Below, piece by piece: positions 23,841 to 35,842 of a DNA stretch of 64,000 nucleotides. Made by a program: the position numbers and the translations under genes. Under the pieces are notes generated by a model, which saw only the letters and a list, made by a program, of their open reading frames with translations, was not told the origin of the DNA and did no database searches. The first letter of the stretch is position 1. The number at the start of each line of letters is the position of its first letter. The DNA is from Sporothrix humicola (taxonomy: Eukaryota; Ascomycota; Sordariomycetes; Ophiostomatales; Ophiostomataceae), in the NCBI GenBank assembly GCA_021396245.1, contig WNYE01000042.1, positions 248,001 to 312,000 of the forward strand, read 5' to 3'.

Positions 23841-25934
23841 CTAGCGGGCTCCAAGAGGAGACGATTCCCGTGAGACACTCTCAAACTCCAGCGCCCACCG
23901 GTCAACCTCTTTGAACTTCTTTGCGGCGTTCTCTAGCTCTTCACCAAAGTAGCGTGCCTTGCGGGCGGCAGCCGCTGGCAGGACTTCCGTGGTCGTCTCA
24001 TCACCGAAAGCATCATCGGGAAGTGGGCTAAAGGTGCTCTCATCGGCGTCCAGATCCACAGTTGTGCCATCTTGGTTCTCCTTGTCAGAGAAGCTGCGCG
24101 AACCATACGTGCGCCGCACAGACCGTTTCGATTTGCCAGTGGATGCCTTGTTGGCAGAGTCGCGGTTACCTGCAGCAGTCTTTGATGCACTGCGCAGTGC
24201 TGTAGGAGCGGGGACAGCTGCCGGGGTGCGCGCAGCACTCCGTCCGCGACGCAACCCACCGCGCCGGGGGCCATGTGCCAGCTCGTCATCGTCCTCGCTC
24301 AGGAGAGCAGACCGTTCAAGCTCATTGTCACCATCGTCGCCATCTGAAACATCGTCGTCATCGTTTCCTCCACGAGGTCCACGACGATGGCGCTGAGGGA
24401 GAAGCGCAGCAAGAGCAGCTGTTGTCAGGGGCTCCACAGTCTTGCTTCGGGCTGCAGCATTGCGAGTGTTCGCCGCCTTGCCCTTGGGTTTTGGTGCGGC
24501 TGAGCGGTAGTTGGGCGAATGTGTGAGAGAGGGCGGCGACGAGATATCGGACGCGTCATCGTCTTCAACGAGATCCGGGGTCTGACGCGACAGGGGAATT
24601 GCAGGCATAGCTCTGCCGCGGCGGCCAGCATTGGCGAGGCCCCTCAAAGAAGGCCACATGGTTGGGCTGGCAGACGATGAGCCGCTGCTGAGAGGTGGTG
24701 CCATAACCTCATCGTCTGGGCCACCAGGGGTAGCGTAACGACGCCTGTCTGCATCCGACATAAGTACTGAGGACTGGCGCGGCGGCGACAAAGGCGGCGA
24801 AGATAGCGGTGGCGAGGAGGGCACCTCAACAGACTGCATGACACCTGTATCGCTCGGGGGAAGGTCTGGCGCCGCAGGCGCCGCAGGCTCCTCTACGGCG
24901 CGTCTCTTGGGCAGCTCATCCTCGCGCTGGCCCTCCTCAGACTTGCGCTTTGCTACCCGAGTTCTGGTAGTCCTCGACATGACCAACATGGAGGCTGTGT
25001 CCCTTGCGGAAGACATGGACGAGTCGGCGACATGTTGGGCCGTTTGAGCAACCTGTGCAGTGCGCGAAGCCAGAGAAGCACGCGAGGAGCGACCGCCACG
25101 GCGCAGCCGTGTGGCTAGGGAAGAAGACTCGGCATCTGATGTGTACGGACCAGTGTCCATCTCACTGCCAGAGGCCTCATTGTCGCGGTCCCGGCTCGTG
25201 TGGCGAGACGTATCTCTCCGACGGCCCAGAATACTGGGTTCACGAGCGCGTCTCTTGAAAGTGCCCAGGTTCAAGGTCGAGCCAAAGCTCGGTGTAGCAG
25301 TGCCCCCGCGGCTGCTGGGACGGATGGGCGCGTCGTCCCGGCTGTGAATACTGGACTGGCGTGGTCGGCCACGACGGAAGAGGCCGACGTTAAACGAGGA
25401 GGACGTGCTGTCGGCAGTGTGCGTTGCATTTGCAGAGCCGGACCCAGTGGCTCCAGCTGCAGTGGGAGAAGAGTCGAGGCCGTCGAGGCCATCGAACGCG
25501 TCGAGATCGTCGTCCAGGTCACCCAAATCATGGTCACCAAAGTTTGTTTCGATATCAGCAAACGTGTCGTCCATAATGTCAAGGCCCGAGGCGTCGGGGC
25601 CGCGTGTCTGTCTCGATGCAGTGGCGGCTGCAGACTTCTCGACGAGACGCGCCGATGTTGTGGTAGCTGTCTGGCGGAGCGACGAGCGCCGCTTGCCCTC
25701 GCGATCACTCAACCCGAGAATGTCGCTGCTTGTGGTGCTGGGCGTCTCTGATGCGGCAATGCTCCGACGCGAACGGCGACGGCCTTCATTGCTGTCGCTT
25801 GAAGCTGCAGGCACCGCCTTGTCAGCTGCAGTTGTGGTAGCTTTGTCGACAACGGGCTCGCCCGACTCCTTCGATGAAGCAGTTGCCGTTGTGCGCGTCG
25901 ACACGGCGCGTGTACGCCTCGGCGGACGAGGCAT
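23841..25934 (-). CDS. uncharacterised Ser/Arg-rich nuclear-type protein with KEN box; possible sororin-like protein
   Basis: A single uninterrupted frame of 697 residues starting MPRPPRRTRAV, with ATG at 25934 as the first in frame. Most of it is low-complexity Ser/Ala/Arg/Asp, probably disordered, with many basic clusters (RRRSRR, KRRSS) suited to nuclear import. An acidic block (GDHDLGDLDDDLDAFDGLD) lies in the first quarter. The ordered-looking part is C-terminal: RRTYGSR (607-613), a KEN degradation box (618-620), then an amphipathic segment ARYFGEELENAAKKF followed by KEVDRWALEFESV, ending at residue 687. A KEN box suggests APC/C-dependent turnover. The combination of KEN box and a terminal DxWxxxFE-like helix resembles sororin, the cohesin protector, but this is a guess from layout. 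Securin or another cell-cycle substrate are alternatives. The coding call is firm, the function unknown. Confidence 0.8.
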   Translation of the reverse strand: MPRPPRRTRAVSTRTTATASSKESGEPVVDKATTTAADKAVPAASSDSNEGRRRSRRSIAASETPSTTSSDILGLSDREGKRRSSLRQTATTTSARLVEKSAAATASRQTRGPDASGLDIMDDTFADIETNFGDHDLGDLDDDLDAFDGLDGLDSSPTAAGATGSGSANATHTADSTSSSFNVGLFRRGRPRQSSIHSRDDAPIRPSSRGGTATPSFGSTLNLGTFKRRAREPSILGRRRDTSRHTSRDRDNEASGSEMDTGPYTSDAESSSLATRLRRGGRSSRASLASRTAQVAQTAQHVADSSMSSARDTASMLVMSRTTRTRVAKRKSEEGQREDELPKRRAVEEPAAPAAPDLPPSDTGVMQSVEVPSSPPLSSPPLSPPRQSSVLMSDADRRRYATPGGPDDEVMAPPLSSGSSSASPTMWPSLRGLANAGRRGRAMPAIPLSRQTPDLVEDDDASDISSPPSLTHSPNYRSAAPKPKGKAANTRNAAARSKTVEPLTTAALAALLPQRHRRGPRGGNDDDDVSDGDDGDNELERSALLSEDDDELAHGPRRGGLRRGRSAARTPAAVPAPTALRSASKTAAGNRDSANKASTGKSKRSVRRTYGSRSFSDKENQDGTTVDLDADESTFSPLPDDAFGDETTTEVLPAAAARKARYFGEELENAAKKFKEVDRWALEFESVSRESSPLGAR

Positions 25935-27022
25935 CGTGTCTTGTCAAGTTTGAAGTCGTGAGAGGTCTCTTTGTGTGCCGTGGTTACTTAAAGAGCGTGT
26001 TCGTGGTATGTAGTCGTAACCGTGGATGGAAATATAAGAAAATAAAGGAATGCGTGTGAATGCAATGTGTAGTGCTGTTGTCGAAGAAACTACAAATACC
26101 GTGATGCGTGGAATAGTTGGCTTGTTACCAAGAGGAACGAAAGTGTGGGCAGAGAGAAAAAAAGAATAAATCATTCAACCTTGCTGCCACAATGGAAGGA
26201 GCGCGGGTGAAAACAACACGAGGCCCGCAGAAGAAGGTCGCTGCTGCCCTTGCCCGCGACGCGTCGAAGCGCGTCTTTCTGTGTCGGGAAGGTACTACAG
26301 TTTGAGTGCGCACTGTAGCACTGTACGAATTGGTGGGCCTAGAACACAGCTTCACACCTCACATACTTCTTCCAATTGAGATGCATCTTCAGATATACAT
26401 TGTACTCTCTTAATACAGGATTGGTTGACTTATTAATATTGCTACCAGACAATACTACTACTTTAAATGCTGGCAGTTGATGCGTTTAGCTGAAATACTA
26501 AAATAACGGGCAATACATCTTTATACTATTATTAAAGACATCGGCGACCTTACAGAATGAAAGTAAGAGGCAATTATTTACGAGGACAATATTTCTCCAA
26601 GAATGTGAATGAACTCCAATAAACACATGAAGTTAACAACCCATCTTATTGTCAGATGTGATGCAGTTGCAGTGCCTGCCCCGTGGGGATTTGACGCCTC
26701 GGTCGATGCACCAAAATCCACCATTCTTGCAGTCGCTTTCAGTGAGCTCCAGCCAATGACGTCAGCTTGCTAGTGCCAGAGTCAACAAAAGAGGAGGTCC
26801 GTTCCGGGGAAGGAAGGCACAACCTAGTGTCAGCTGCTTGTTCCATTTCCCCCTCTCTTCCCAGCCGAGCAGGAGCGGACCAAGTATTCCTTTGTCTTTC
26901 GTACGATACTTAAAGCTCTCGCCATCATTCCACCTGCCAATTGGATACTCTACAAGCTTCAAACCCACGTTCCGCCAACGTCGCATTCCCCAACAACCCT
27001 TCTGTCCTCCCAGCCCACCACC
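25935..27022. other. divergent promoter region
   Basis: The 1.1 kb separates the divergently transcribed KEN-box gene (-) and FUN14 gene (+). An AT-rich segment lies at about 26370-26640 and a pyrimidine-rich leader precedes 27023. It contains the composite CCAAT/CRE site at 26753-26764. No gene is visible; the short GC-rich frame around 26190-26300 has no supporting features. Confidence 0.6.
26753..26764. promoter_or_regulatory. overlapping CCAAT box and CRE palindrome upstream of FUN14 gene
   Basis: CCAAT (26753-26757) shares its last T with a perfect TGACGTCA palindrome (26757-26764), the binding site of ATF/CREB-type bZIP factors, 259 bp before the FUN14 ATG. Further CCAAT sits near 26937. 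The motif match is exact; the regulatory role is inferred. Confidence 0.5.
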
Positions 27023-27731
27023 ATGATCTCCCCTGCGTCTGCAACGGCATTGTGCCGGCCTGCTCTGTTTGCTGGTTCGGCCTTCCAAAAGGGGATGGCA
27101 TCTCCTTTCCGTCTCGGCGCTGTTGGCCTTCAGCCTGCACTTCTCTTCCGTCCTCGGGTCTCCCAGCCTTCCCGGAGCTTTAGCCAAGCCGTCCTGGCTC
27201 CCTTTGCTCGCTCCAACAACGGCCATGGCCGCTCTCACAACGGTTCTGGCTCGTCCTCCTCCAAACCCTCTCGGATCTGGTACCTGGCTGCAGCTGCACC
27301 GCTGTTGACAGTGTCATCCGACTCGACCTCGGCACCAGAAGTGACGTCCCGGTCGTCATCTACTGGCGCGCACGGCCTTCCCATAAACCCCGAAGTTGTT
27401 AGCGAGGTGTCCAAGGGCAGTGTCATTGGTAAGAACCGCGATCTCCTTCTCTACTTGGCTATGTACTGAGCCAAATAAACCTAATTTCTTTCTCGTAGGC
27501 TTCCTGACGGGCCTCTTCGTGAGCACATTTTCAAGAACACTGGTGCTTTTGCTCGGTGTTGCCATTGCCTTCCAGAGCTTAGCGGCAAGAGCCGGGATCG
27601 ATATTGCGCAATACCTCCAGCTGAAGGAACGCTTCGACTCATCCCGCATCCTGAGATCCTTGACCGAGCACACCGCGTTCAAGCTGTCCTTTGGAATCAC
27701 ATTCGCCATGTCGGCCTTTATGTACATTTAA
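27023..27731 (+). CDS. FUN14 family mitochondrial membrane protein
   Basis: FUN14 proteins are small mitochondrial membrane proteins; the animal member FUNDC1 is a mitophagy receptor, while the fungal role is unclear. Two exons: 27023-27428 and 27499-27731, joined across a 70-nt intron (donor GTAAGA, acceptor TAG). The product is 212 residues. Residues 1 to about 85 are Ala/Arg/Ser-rich without a typical acidic residue, as in a cleavable presequence. A hydrophobic stretch IWYLAAAAPLL follows. The FUN14 domain occupies the C-terminal half, beginning at NPEVVSEVSKGSVIGFLTG and containing the glycine-bearing hydrophobic segments plus the FQSLAARAGI motif. The last segment, FKLSFGITFAMSAFMYI, is probably membrane-embedded. 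It ends 167 bp from the convergent aminopeptidase stop codon. I see no LIR motif of the FUNDC1 type (YxxL) at the N-terminus. Confidence 0.9.
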
Positions 27732-27898
27732 AGTCTAGTTGTGGAGGCGCGATGGCCAATCGCGGTGTACATATGATAGCATGAATTGTCTTGGTTTATT
27801 CGCATCCTTTCCATCCATGGTGCATGGTTGGATTATTCAGTTTTCATTGAAAGATACACAAAAAAAATACATCCAGTCAAAGTATATAATCACATGAA

Positions 27899-29981
27899 TC
27901 AGAACGGCGCCGTCTCCTTCTCCAGCCATGCCAGGGCAACCTGGTCGTCACCCAGCAGGGACTTTGTCTTGGCCACAATGTCCTTGTTGTAGTCGTTCAG
28001 CCACTTCTTCTCCCGCTCTGTCAGCAGTGACGTGTCGATCAGCGCTCTGCAGTAGGGCACCATTGTGACGTGCTCGAATCCGAGGTACGGCTTGTCGCCA
28101 AACGAGTGCGTCGTCTTGACTTCCTTGATAATGGCCATGTTCTCGATGCGGATGCCGTACGAACCATCCTCGTAGAAGCCGGGCTCGATGGATGTGACGT
28201 TGCCGGCAGCCAGGGCAACGTCTGCGTATTGCTTTCTAGTACCAATGCCGATCGGGCCCTCGTGAACATTCAGGTACGAACCGACACCGTGTCCAGTACC
28301 GTGGCGGTAGTCCAAGCCTTCTTGCTGCAAGGATGTCAGTATGAGTCTTCACGAACCCAGTTACCGTATTAGAAAATCCACTTACCCATAAGAATTGGCG
28401 GGCAAAGGCGTCCAGAGCGAAACCAGTAGTTCCCTTGGGGAAGATGGCCATATCCAGAGCCATGTTGCCTTTCAGGACGAGTGTGTATGCCTTGATCTCA
28501 GCTGCGGTCGGCGTGCCGAAGTGTGCCGTACGGGTCGTATCTGTCGTACCGTCCAGGTATTGTGCGCCAGAGTCACAAAGGTAAATGGCGTTCGGGTCGA
28601 GAACGGCGCAGCTTCCACGCTCGGGTTGGTAGTGGATAACGGCGGCACTAGAAGAGGGTGTCAGTCTATGAAAATGAAAATTGCAATGAAGAGGATGTAA
28701 AAACTCACTTTGCTCCAGTCGACGAGATTGTAGGGAAAGACAGGCCAACATAGTACTCCTGGACAGAGCGCAGAGCCTCCAGCTTGTCTGCTGCCACCAC
28801 CTCATCAAGCTTCACGCCAGTTGTAAGCTGGTTCTCGAGCCAGGCCAAGTACTTGATCAGAGCAACACCATCCCGGATGTGGCATTGGCGCATGCCCTCC
28901 AGCTCCGTGTCATTCTTGATAGCCTTTGCGTCGCCAATGGGGCTCCGCACCTCTTCAACAGCATCCTCGCCGCCGAGGGCCAAAACTAGGGCCCACGATG
29001 TCCGGTTAGAAAGCAGGAACTTCTTGGCCTCGGCAGCCGTCTTGCCATGGGCGGCCTGTTCGCCCAACAGCTTGGCATCTGAGAAGATGTTGCTATACGG
29101 CTTGACCGTGACGCTGTTGTCTGCAAGGTACTTTTGGCATTCGTCGCTGAGCTTGGTCTTGTCGACGTAAAGAATGGCCTCGTCGGGTGTGACAATCGCG
29201 TACGAGAAGAAGACCGGGTTGTATGGGATGTCGTTGCCGCGCAAGTTGAACAGCCAGGCGACCTCATCGAGCAGGGACACGACGAAGCCGGCGGCACTCT
29301 TCTTCTCAAGCTCTTTCCGCAGGTCGGCCAGCTTCGTCTTGGTGTCCTTGCCGGCAAACTTCTCCGCTAGCAGAACCACGGGCTCAGCAGGGTGTCCTGG
29401 CCGCTCGGTGGCCCAAACGGCATCAACCAGGTTGGCAGACACAGCCACGAGGTCCTTGCCGCCGCTCTTCTTGATCTTCTCGGCAAGCTTCTTTGCAGTC
29501 GAGCTAGCAAGGAGCGTGGGGTCAACACCAACAACCTTGCCGCCTGCCGATTCGGTGGCCGTCCACTCCTGCCAAGTCGGCACATCCTGGATGCCCTGCT
29601 TCAGTAGCGTCCAGTTGTTATCGAGCTGCTTCGCGGCCTGGTTGAAATACCGGCCGTCTGTCGCCAGAGAGGCCTTGTCGAATGTGACGACCGCGCAGCC
29701 GGCCGAGCCGCTGAAACCACTAATGAACTCGCGGCGGCCGTCGCATGGGGCGATGTACTCGGACGAATGTGCGTCTTCGGAGGGGACAACTGTATCGGGT
29801 GGGTGGCACAAGGTCAGCGATTGGAAGCTCGATAATCCCCGACTTGCAAGCCGCCACCGTCACTTCACCCTCTCTCCTGGGTGAACTTCGAATAAGACGC
29901 CATACCATAGATATCAATTTTGTTCTCCACCATAAGTTTGCGCAGCGCCTCGAGGCGAGCGCTAGTGTTGACCGTCTCCAT
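27899..29981 (-). CDS. AMPP: Xaa-Pro aminopeptidase (aminopeptidase P, M24B)
   Basis: A metallo-aminopeptidase releasing an N-terminal residue that precedes proline, using two metal ions. Four exons: 29906-29981, 28709-29789, 28386-28647 and 27899-28324, with introns of 116, 61 and 61 nt. The joins rebuild family blocks: DIY-VVPSEDAHSSEY, TGA-NAAVIHYQPE and FLW-QEGLDYRHGTGHGVG. Metal ligands are visible as two Asp in LCDSGAQYLDGTTDTT, His in GTGHGVG, and Glu in TSIEPGFYED and GIRIEN. The start used is METVNTSARLEALR at 29981, the usual start of the family, giving 614 residues. The same frame stays open upstream to an ATG at 30377, which would add 132 basic Ser/Thr-rich residues and could make a mitochondrial form. 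The 3' ends of this gene and the FUN14 gene face each other closely. Confidence 0.94.
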
Positions 29982-31965
29982 TTCTTCGACTGCGTCTGTT
30001 TGGTTGTGGTTGTTACGGTGTTGGCAAGCGATTGAAGGCCAGGAGGTGACAGATACTCGACGAGAAGCAAGCGTTCGTGGTCGTCGAGTGTGAGAGCCAC
30101 CTGTGTGAAGCTTCGAAGTGGAAGTTAGGCTGCACGTGTGCAGTTGGCTTGGTGAATTGGAAGCCGGCAGCTGGATTCGTGGAAGGAAGGAGGTCGGCGT
30201 AGAAGCAAACAGGAAGGCACGAGGCACGAGTCGGGAAGTGTTGGTGGACGACAGAATCCGCGACCTGGCAATATGTGATAGGCACATGCGTGCTTTTATT
30301 TTCTTCTTCGTCAGGCCAAGAGACAAAAGACAACGGCAGATGGAGATTCGGAATAGCAAGCGAGCAAGCGGGGGCACAAACGACGCCGGTAATGTATTAC
30401 AGCGAGCGGCCTTTTATCCAACGAATAAGTGTATGAAGACAGAGAAGCAAAGAGGGGAAAAGGCAATGCACAGTGCCGGGTCGTGACTGCCACAAACACG
30501 ATACTCTGGTAGGAAGGAGCAAGAGGTCTTTTGGCGGCTTGAAGAGGCAGAGGGGAGACAGACGCCGGCGGAGAGCGGGGCAAGAGCGGGCAACTGGGGG
30601 CAGGCACGGCCAGGTCAGGAAGGTGCACGAGACACAGTGCTTTCTTGAGATGGATATCACAACGGCTATTATTATGGGGCACTTGCTTCACTAAGCCGTA
30701 AAGATATGGCAGTCACGTGGAGCTACATGAGTGTCAACAATGGAAGTCTCAGTCGAGAGAACGGCAACGGCGACATTGGCTTTATTTTTTTTAATTGAGT
30801 GTATGAGAAGGGTGTCATTTTCATTTTGTGGTCTGTACAAGTGGGTGTGAACACACTTTCCCAGAGGGTGACTAGGTTTTCATGAGACGACATCACTTTT
30901 GCTTGTATTTTGTAGAGCTGATTCTGCCTTTCGAATGTAACCGAGTGTGGAATCCGAGTCGAGTCCTATTTTTAATGTTGGTTATGTTCTTTTTTTCTTT
31001 CTTTCCTCCAAAATGGTCAGTTCTTGAAGGACGTTTTGTCAGTTGATACTTTGTATCGTATACACTTTTATTTGGGACTAAAAACGCATACAGAATTCAC
31101 AACAAAATAACGACTCAATAGATATAGAATCTCAATTCCATGTAAACATCATCAAACTCATGCGTCTCGAAAAATAAAATAACAAATTGAGTATTCTTAC
31201 TCGACAATCTCATTTTAATACACATAGGACGTCATTTTGACCCATAGCCTTGTTGAGAGCTTCAAATACAGTGGGTATCATGTGACCGCACTCACATCGA
31301 CGGCTTTGGTGGGGCATTACACAGCCTAACGAAATCGCAGGAAGGTGCGCCAAATCGAAAACAAAAGAGCAGAAACAAGAGGATACAAGTGGTCAGGCAC
31401 CTCACGCATCACCATTTTACAACATACACCCAGACGGACATAGCACTGGCCATGCTGGTATCACGTTACTGAAAAGGGGGGAAGCGTCAGAGGAGACACA
31501 GCTGTTTTGGCCTGTTTTGAACGGAAACGAACGGAGAGTGTCTCTTGTGTTTTGTTCTCTTTTCTTTCTCCTTTTTCACGGCCTATCTCTTTCGGGCCTC
31601 ACTGGGCACTGTCCAACCTCCCACACACACTCACGCAGGCTCCATTTGCGTCTTGTTCCTCTACTCCCCGAATCGAGGACTCACAATCCCTGGCTCCGCC
31701 TGCACGACCTACCGGCACTTGGCAAGAAGAACGACTGTCTTCGAGGGGTCTTTTCATATTTCATATATCATTTTGGTTCGAGACCTGGTTTTGGACCCCA
31801 TCTTGCGACTGGCCATTGATATTGTCCACCAACAAGAGTTCGATATCGTCGTGGTAGCCTGATCTTTGTCACGCCCTGCCTTTGCACAGAAAAACAGCAT
31901 CTTTGCAAAATCTTGCATTTGTTCATCTCTTTCCTTCACCCAAACGTCATGACCCGGGATTCACA
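29982..31965. other. divergent promoter region, 2 kb
   Basis: It separates the aminopeptidase (-) from the karyopherin (+). 30780-31250 is AT-rich; 31500-31965 is pyrimidine-rich, as expected for the leader of the karyopherin gene. An in-frame extension of the aminopeptidase runs to 30377. Nothing else supportable is seen. Confidence 0.55.
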
Positions 31966-34900
31966 ATGGAACACCACGCCCCCATACCAACGTCCATCGA
32001 GGAGGTCGAGTCGGTGAGTTCTCCCCTTATTCATTATTGAGTTCTCTGCTTTCTGTCTTATACAGTGGAAGCATCGTCATCGTTTTTGGCGGGCCTGAAG
32101 TTCCAGAAATAACTTCCTGTTTGACTCAAGAACTGTTTTCACATACAGTCTTATTTCCTTCCACGACCATCCTCTAACCGTCCGATCCAGTTGATCTTCT
32201 CGTTGTACACTCCGGGGACTCCCCACACTACCATTGCATCAATCCAAGAAACCTTGCAGCGTCTGCAAAAATCACCAGAAGGATGGCGGCTGGCCCAGAC
32301 ACTCTTAGATCGGCCAGTTACCACCGCTGCCGGTGACAATGTCAAGTTCTTTGGTGCCCTCACGATCATTATCAAGCTCAATACTGAAAGGTGAGTGTGC
32401 CCTGTCATGTGCACATTTGTTCATTAAGACAGCGTCAAAGCCCTCCGGCGACAACTGACACAACCCAGCGCATCACTATCCGATGACGATGCGAGCGAAC
32501 TGCTTCAGAATCTTCTCCGGTGGTTAGCCAGCTCCGCCAACGACCCTGCAGCGAGAATCTCGACCGAAAAGCTGTGGCAGGCACTGGCCACGTTCTTCAT
32601 CCACTTCCCGAATTTGTGGCCGAACTGCGTCAAGAGTTTATTGCTTTGCCTACGAACCGGCCACAGCGTGCCGATCGAAGATGTCGAGCGTGCCCCGAGC
32701 ATTGCCGAGATTGCGTCTGGCCTCGACTCGCGTGCTCTGCGTGTTGCTCTCGGATTCACAAACACCCTTGTCACGGATGTTGGCAAGACGGATATGCGTA
32801 TCCCCAAATTGTACGTCTTCTCGAGGGATATAACGGGGAGTCTACTGCCTCTGGTTCACTGCTAATGTTTTGGTTCAATCGCAGCTCACTCGTTCACGAC
32901 CGTCTTCTTCGAAACGCTTCGGATGTCTCTGAGCTCCTTCATGTCGGCCTGACGGCAAGCTCGTCAGATTATATCATTGTGAGAAAAGAGAGTATTCGGT
33001 CTCTTCAGGTAAGTAAATGTCACGATGACATGATTAAAGTATGATTTTGAACCACACTTGCTGATTATATGCGTAGTCTTGGATCCTCTATGCTCAACGA
33101 CTACCAGCTGGCGGTGACGTTCTTGTTGGCCCGCTTAGAAATCTGGTCAACCCGGTCATCGCTTGTCTCCAGGACGAAGAGCTCTACGAAGTGTCTGTCG
33201 AACTCTTGATCGACGTTCTGTCAAACTACTCCAACTTCTTCAAAGACGAACATTACAATGCCATTGCACAAATTTTCGAGAGCTCTTGGGGCGCAGAACG
33301 CCTGCAGCAGCTTCTCGGCGGGGATTTTGATTTCGAACCGCTGCAATACGGCCTTCTATTGCTTGGCTTCGGCGATGCCCGAGTTGAGACTCTCATGCAG
33401 AGCCCCGACGAGCGGCCAAGGAATATTCTGGCGTCACTTTCCTTGCTTCTGACGGCCAAGGGCCACCCAGTTGCCGAGGACTTTATTTTTGTGCCCGCCC
33501 TTGAATTTTGGGCGACGTACATTGAGACGATGCTGGACACAATGTACTCGAGCGAAAACAAGTACGAGCCGTGGGTCGAGTCGGCACTGGCGATTGTTAA
33601 GGAGGTCGTCGGGCGTTGCTGGGAAAAGATTCAATATCCGCCCGTGAAGGAGTTTATGAGTTGGGACTCGTCTGACCGAGCAGGCTTCGTCGATGCACGG
33701 AAAGACGTTGGCGACCTGTTGCAGACGGTGTTCACAGTTGCAGGCCGCGACCTCTTGACCATCTTTACAGACTTGCTCCTTCGCTCTATTTCAACCAAAG
33801 AGTGGGCGCAGATCGAGGCAACGGCATTCTGTCTCGCAGCACTTTCTGACTGTATGTCAGACGACGAAAGCTACGACGACATCCTGGACAGCATCTTCTC
33901 GTCTCAGCTCTTTGGCCTGCTTGCTCTTGGCGAGGAACAGCTGCCAGTTCGTCTGCGCCAGACGGCACTGTCTTTGATCGAGCGGTACTCGGAATACTTT
34001 GAGCGCAAGCCTGCCCACCTGCCAGCTGCCCTCAACCTCCTGTTTGAGGCAGTGGCAACACCGACGCTCGCCCTTCAGGCATCTAAGTCGATTGCAACGC
34101 TCTGCTCGTCATGCCGCTCACTTCTCACGTCCGAAGTCAACGCATTTTTGCACCAGTACCAGCTGCTCCACGATAACCCGCAACTAGACCCTCTTGCCGA
34201 AGAACGGGTGGTCAACGCGATTGCAGCGATCATCCAGGCGACACCCGACCAGAATACTCGGCTACAGCTTTCAGAACAGCTTCTGTCGTATATTGTGCGT
34301 GACGCGGAGATGTGCTTGCAGCTCGGCTCTAACCCCAGTGGCCTAGACAGCAACACACCACTTATGGCCAAGGCGATCAAGCAGTGCGAACAACAGCTCA
34401 AAGAGGGCCAGCCTCCCCCGTCGGTCAACGAAGTGATCCTGCAGGCAGTGCTTATCCCTCTCAGATGTCTTTTTGGCATGGCACGTGGCCTGCAGTCGGC
34501 TACAGAGCACCACGTTGATCTTGACAGCGACGACAACGACAGCGGCACGCCAAAGACACTTGATGACGCTCAGAACAACTCGCGGCTCCAGGCCATGCAG
34601 ACGCATATCATGACTATGATCCTCTCCATCCAAGCCGCATTTCCCAAGAGCAGCGAGGTCATTGATGTCATCTGCAGCATCTTCAAGGCCGGTTTCTCGG
34701 AAAGTGAGCCTGGCCCGCTGGTGTTCCCGCCAGAGATGATTACGGAAATGCTTGTGCACCAGAACGCACAAACGCCTTATATCGGCTCGATTGTGAACAC
34801 GGCGCACTCATTTGCAAGCTCTCTCGCAAAGCATCCGTCCAAGGAGGTGGCAAACAAGAGTCTTGGGATTCTTGTTCCATGGATATTCGGCCTTTTGCAA

Positions 34901-35586
34901 GCACTTCCCGAGCCAGACACCGACACGGAGCTTACGCAGCGCGGTATTGAGTTCATCGACCGTGTTATGCGGAAGAATGCGGCCGCCCTGCTACAAGTCG
35001 AGCCGTCGTCTCAGCTGGAGTTCTTCTTCATGTTTAGTCTGAAAGTGCTCGACGGTCGTGAACCCCTTCCCAAGGGTGCTTCGGCGGATTTCTGGGTGAG
35101 TCTTTCCGCCCCCATTTTTGGATTTGATTTTGATTTACTAATATGTGCTCTAGACAACATTCTTGACTTTGCGACTAGACGACCCGTCCCTCAAAGCCAT
35201 TGTTAACAACGCCATGGAACACTTGGGGCCGCTGCTGGCACAGTCATTGATCTTCAACATTGGTGGCAACGCTTCGCGGAGTGAGCTCGACAAGCTCGGT
35301 GAGCCGCTCAAGAAGATGGTTGTGCAGAACATGCGGGCCAGCTCATGGTTGGAGCAGGCGCTTATGAGCCCTTCCTTTCCAAGCGACCGCGTGACCGCTG
35401 GCGACAAGACCTTCTTCCTCAAGAAGATCATCAGGTAGGTCACGGTCTGTGTTTGCACTTTGGAAATGAAGATGTCAGATGTCACTAACAGTTCTTCCTA
35501 GTCTTCGAGGGGCCCGGACAACGAACAACGTTGTTCGTGAATTCTGGCTGACATGCAGAGGGTCCAACTACGCATATGCATCGTAG
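31966..35586 (+). CDS. importin-beta family nuclear transport receptor, importin-13/Kap122-like
   Basis: A karyopherin carrying cargo through the nuclear pore under Ran control. Seven exons: 31966-32013, 32191-32390, 32469-32810, 32885-33008, 33077-35095, 35154-35434 and 35502-35586, giving 1032 residues, a typical importin length. The reading frame is continuous through all six introns, whose donors are GTGAGT, GTACGT, GTAAGT or GTAGGT. The N-terminus (IEEVESLIFSLYTPGTP ... IQETLQRLQKSPEGW) matches the start of the importin-13/Kap122 group, followed by helical HEAT-like repeats throughout. The C-terminus ends LRGARTTNNVVREFWLTCRG, also typical of this group. No short linear motif fixes the identity, so the subgroup is inferred from end sequences. 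The downstream neighbour is convergent at 256 bp. The ATG at 31966 is the only one in frame before the first donor. Confidence 0.88.
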
Positions 35587-35842
35587 GGCAGTGAAGAGCA
35601 AGGTTTCGACGCATAGTTATTTGTTTGTTCAACGATTTCTTTTCTCTCGATATTCCCCATTGTTACGACATGGCCACGACACAATATGAGACGACGTTTA
35701 CCCTTAGATAGCAAGCAGAATAGAAAATGAGTGCCATTTATGATTTCAAAGGCACAGCCAATGTCATTAGATACGAGTGGGTTGCTATGATACAAAATGT
35801 GTGCACGACACAGAAAGCTATGTACAAGTAGTTGCAGAATCT

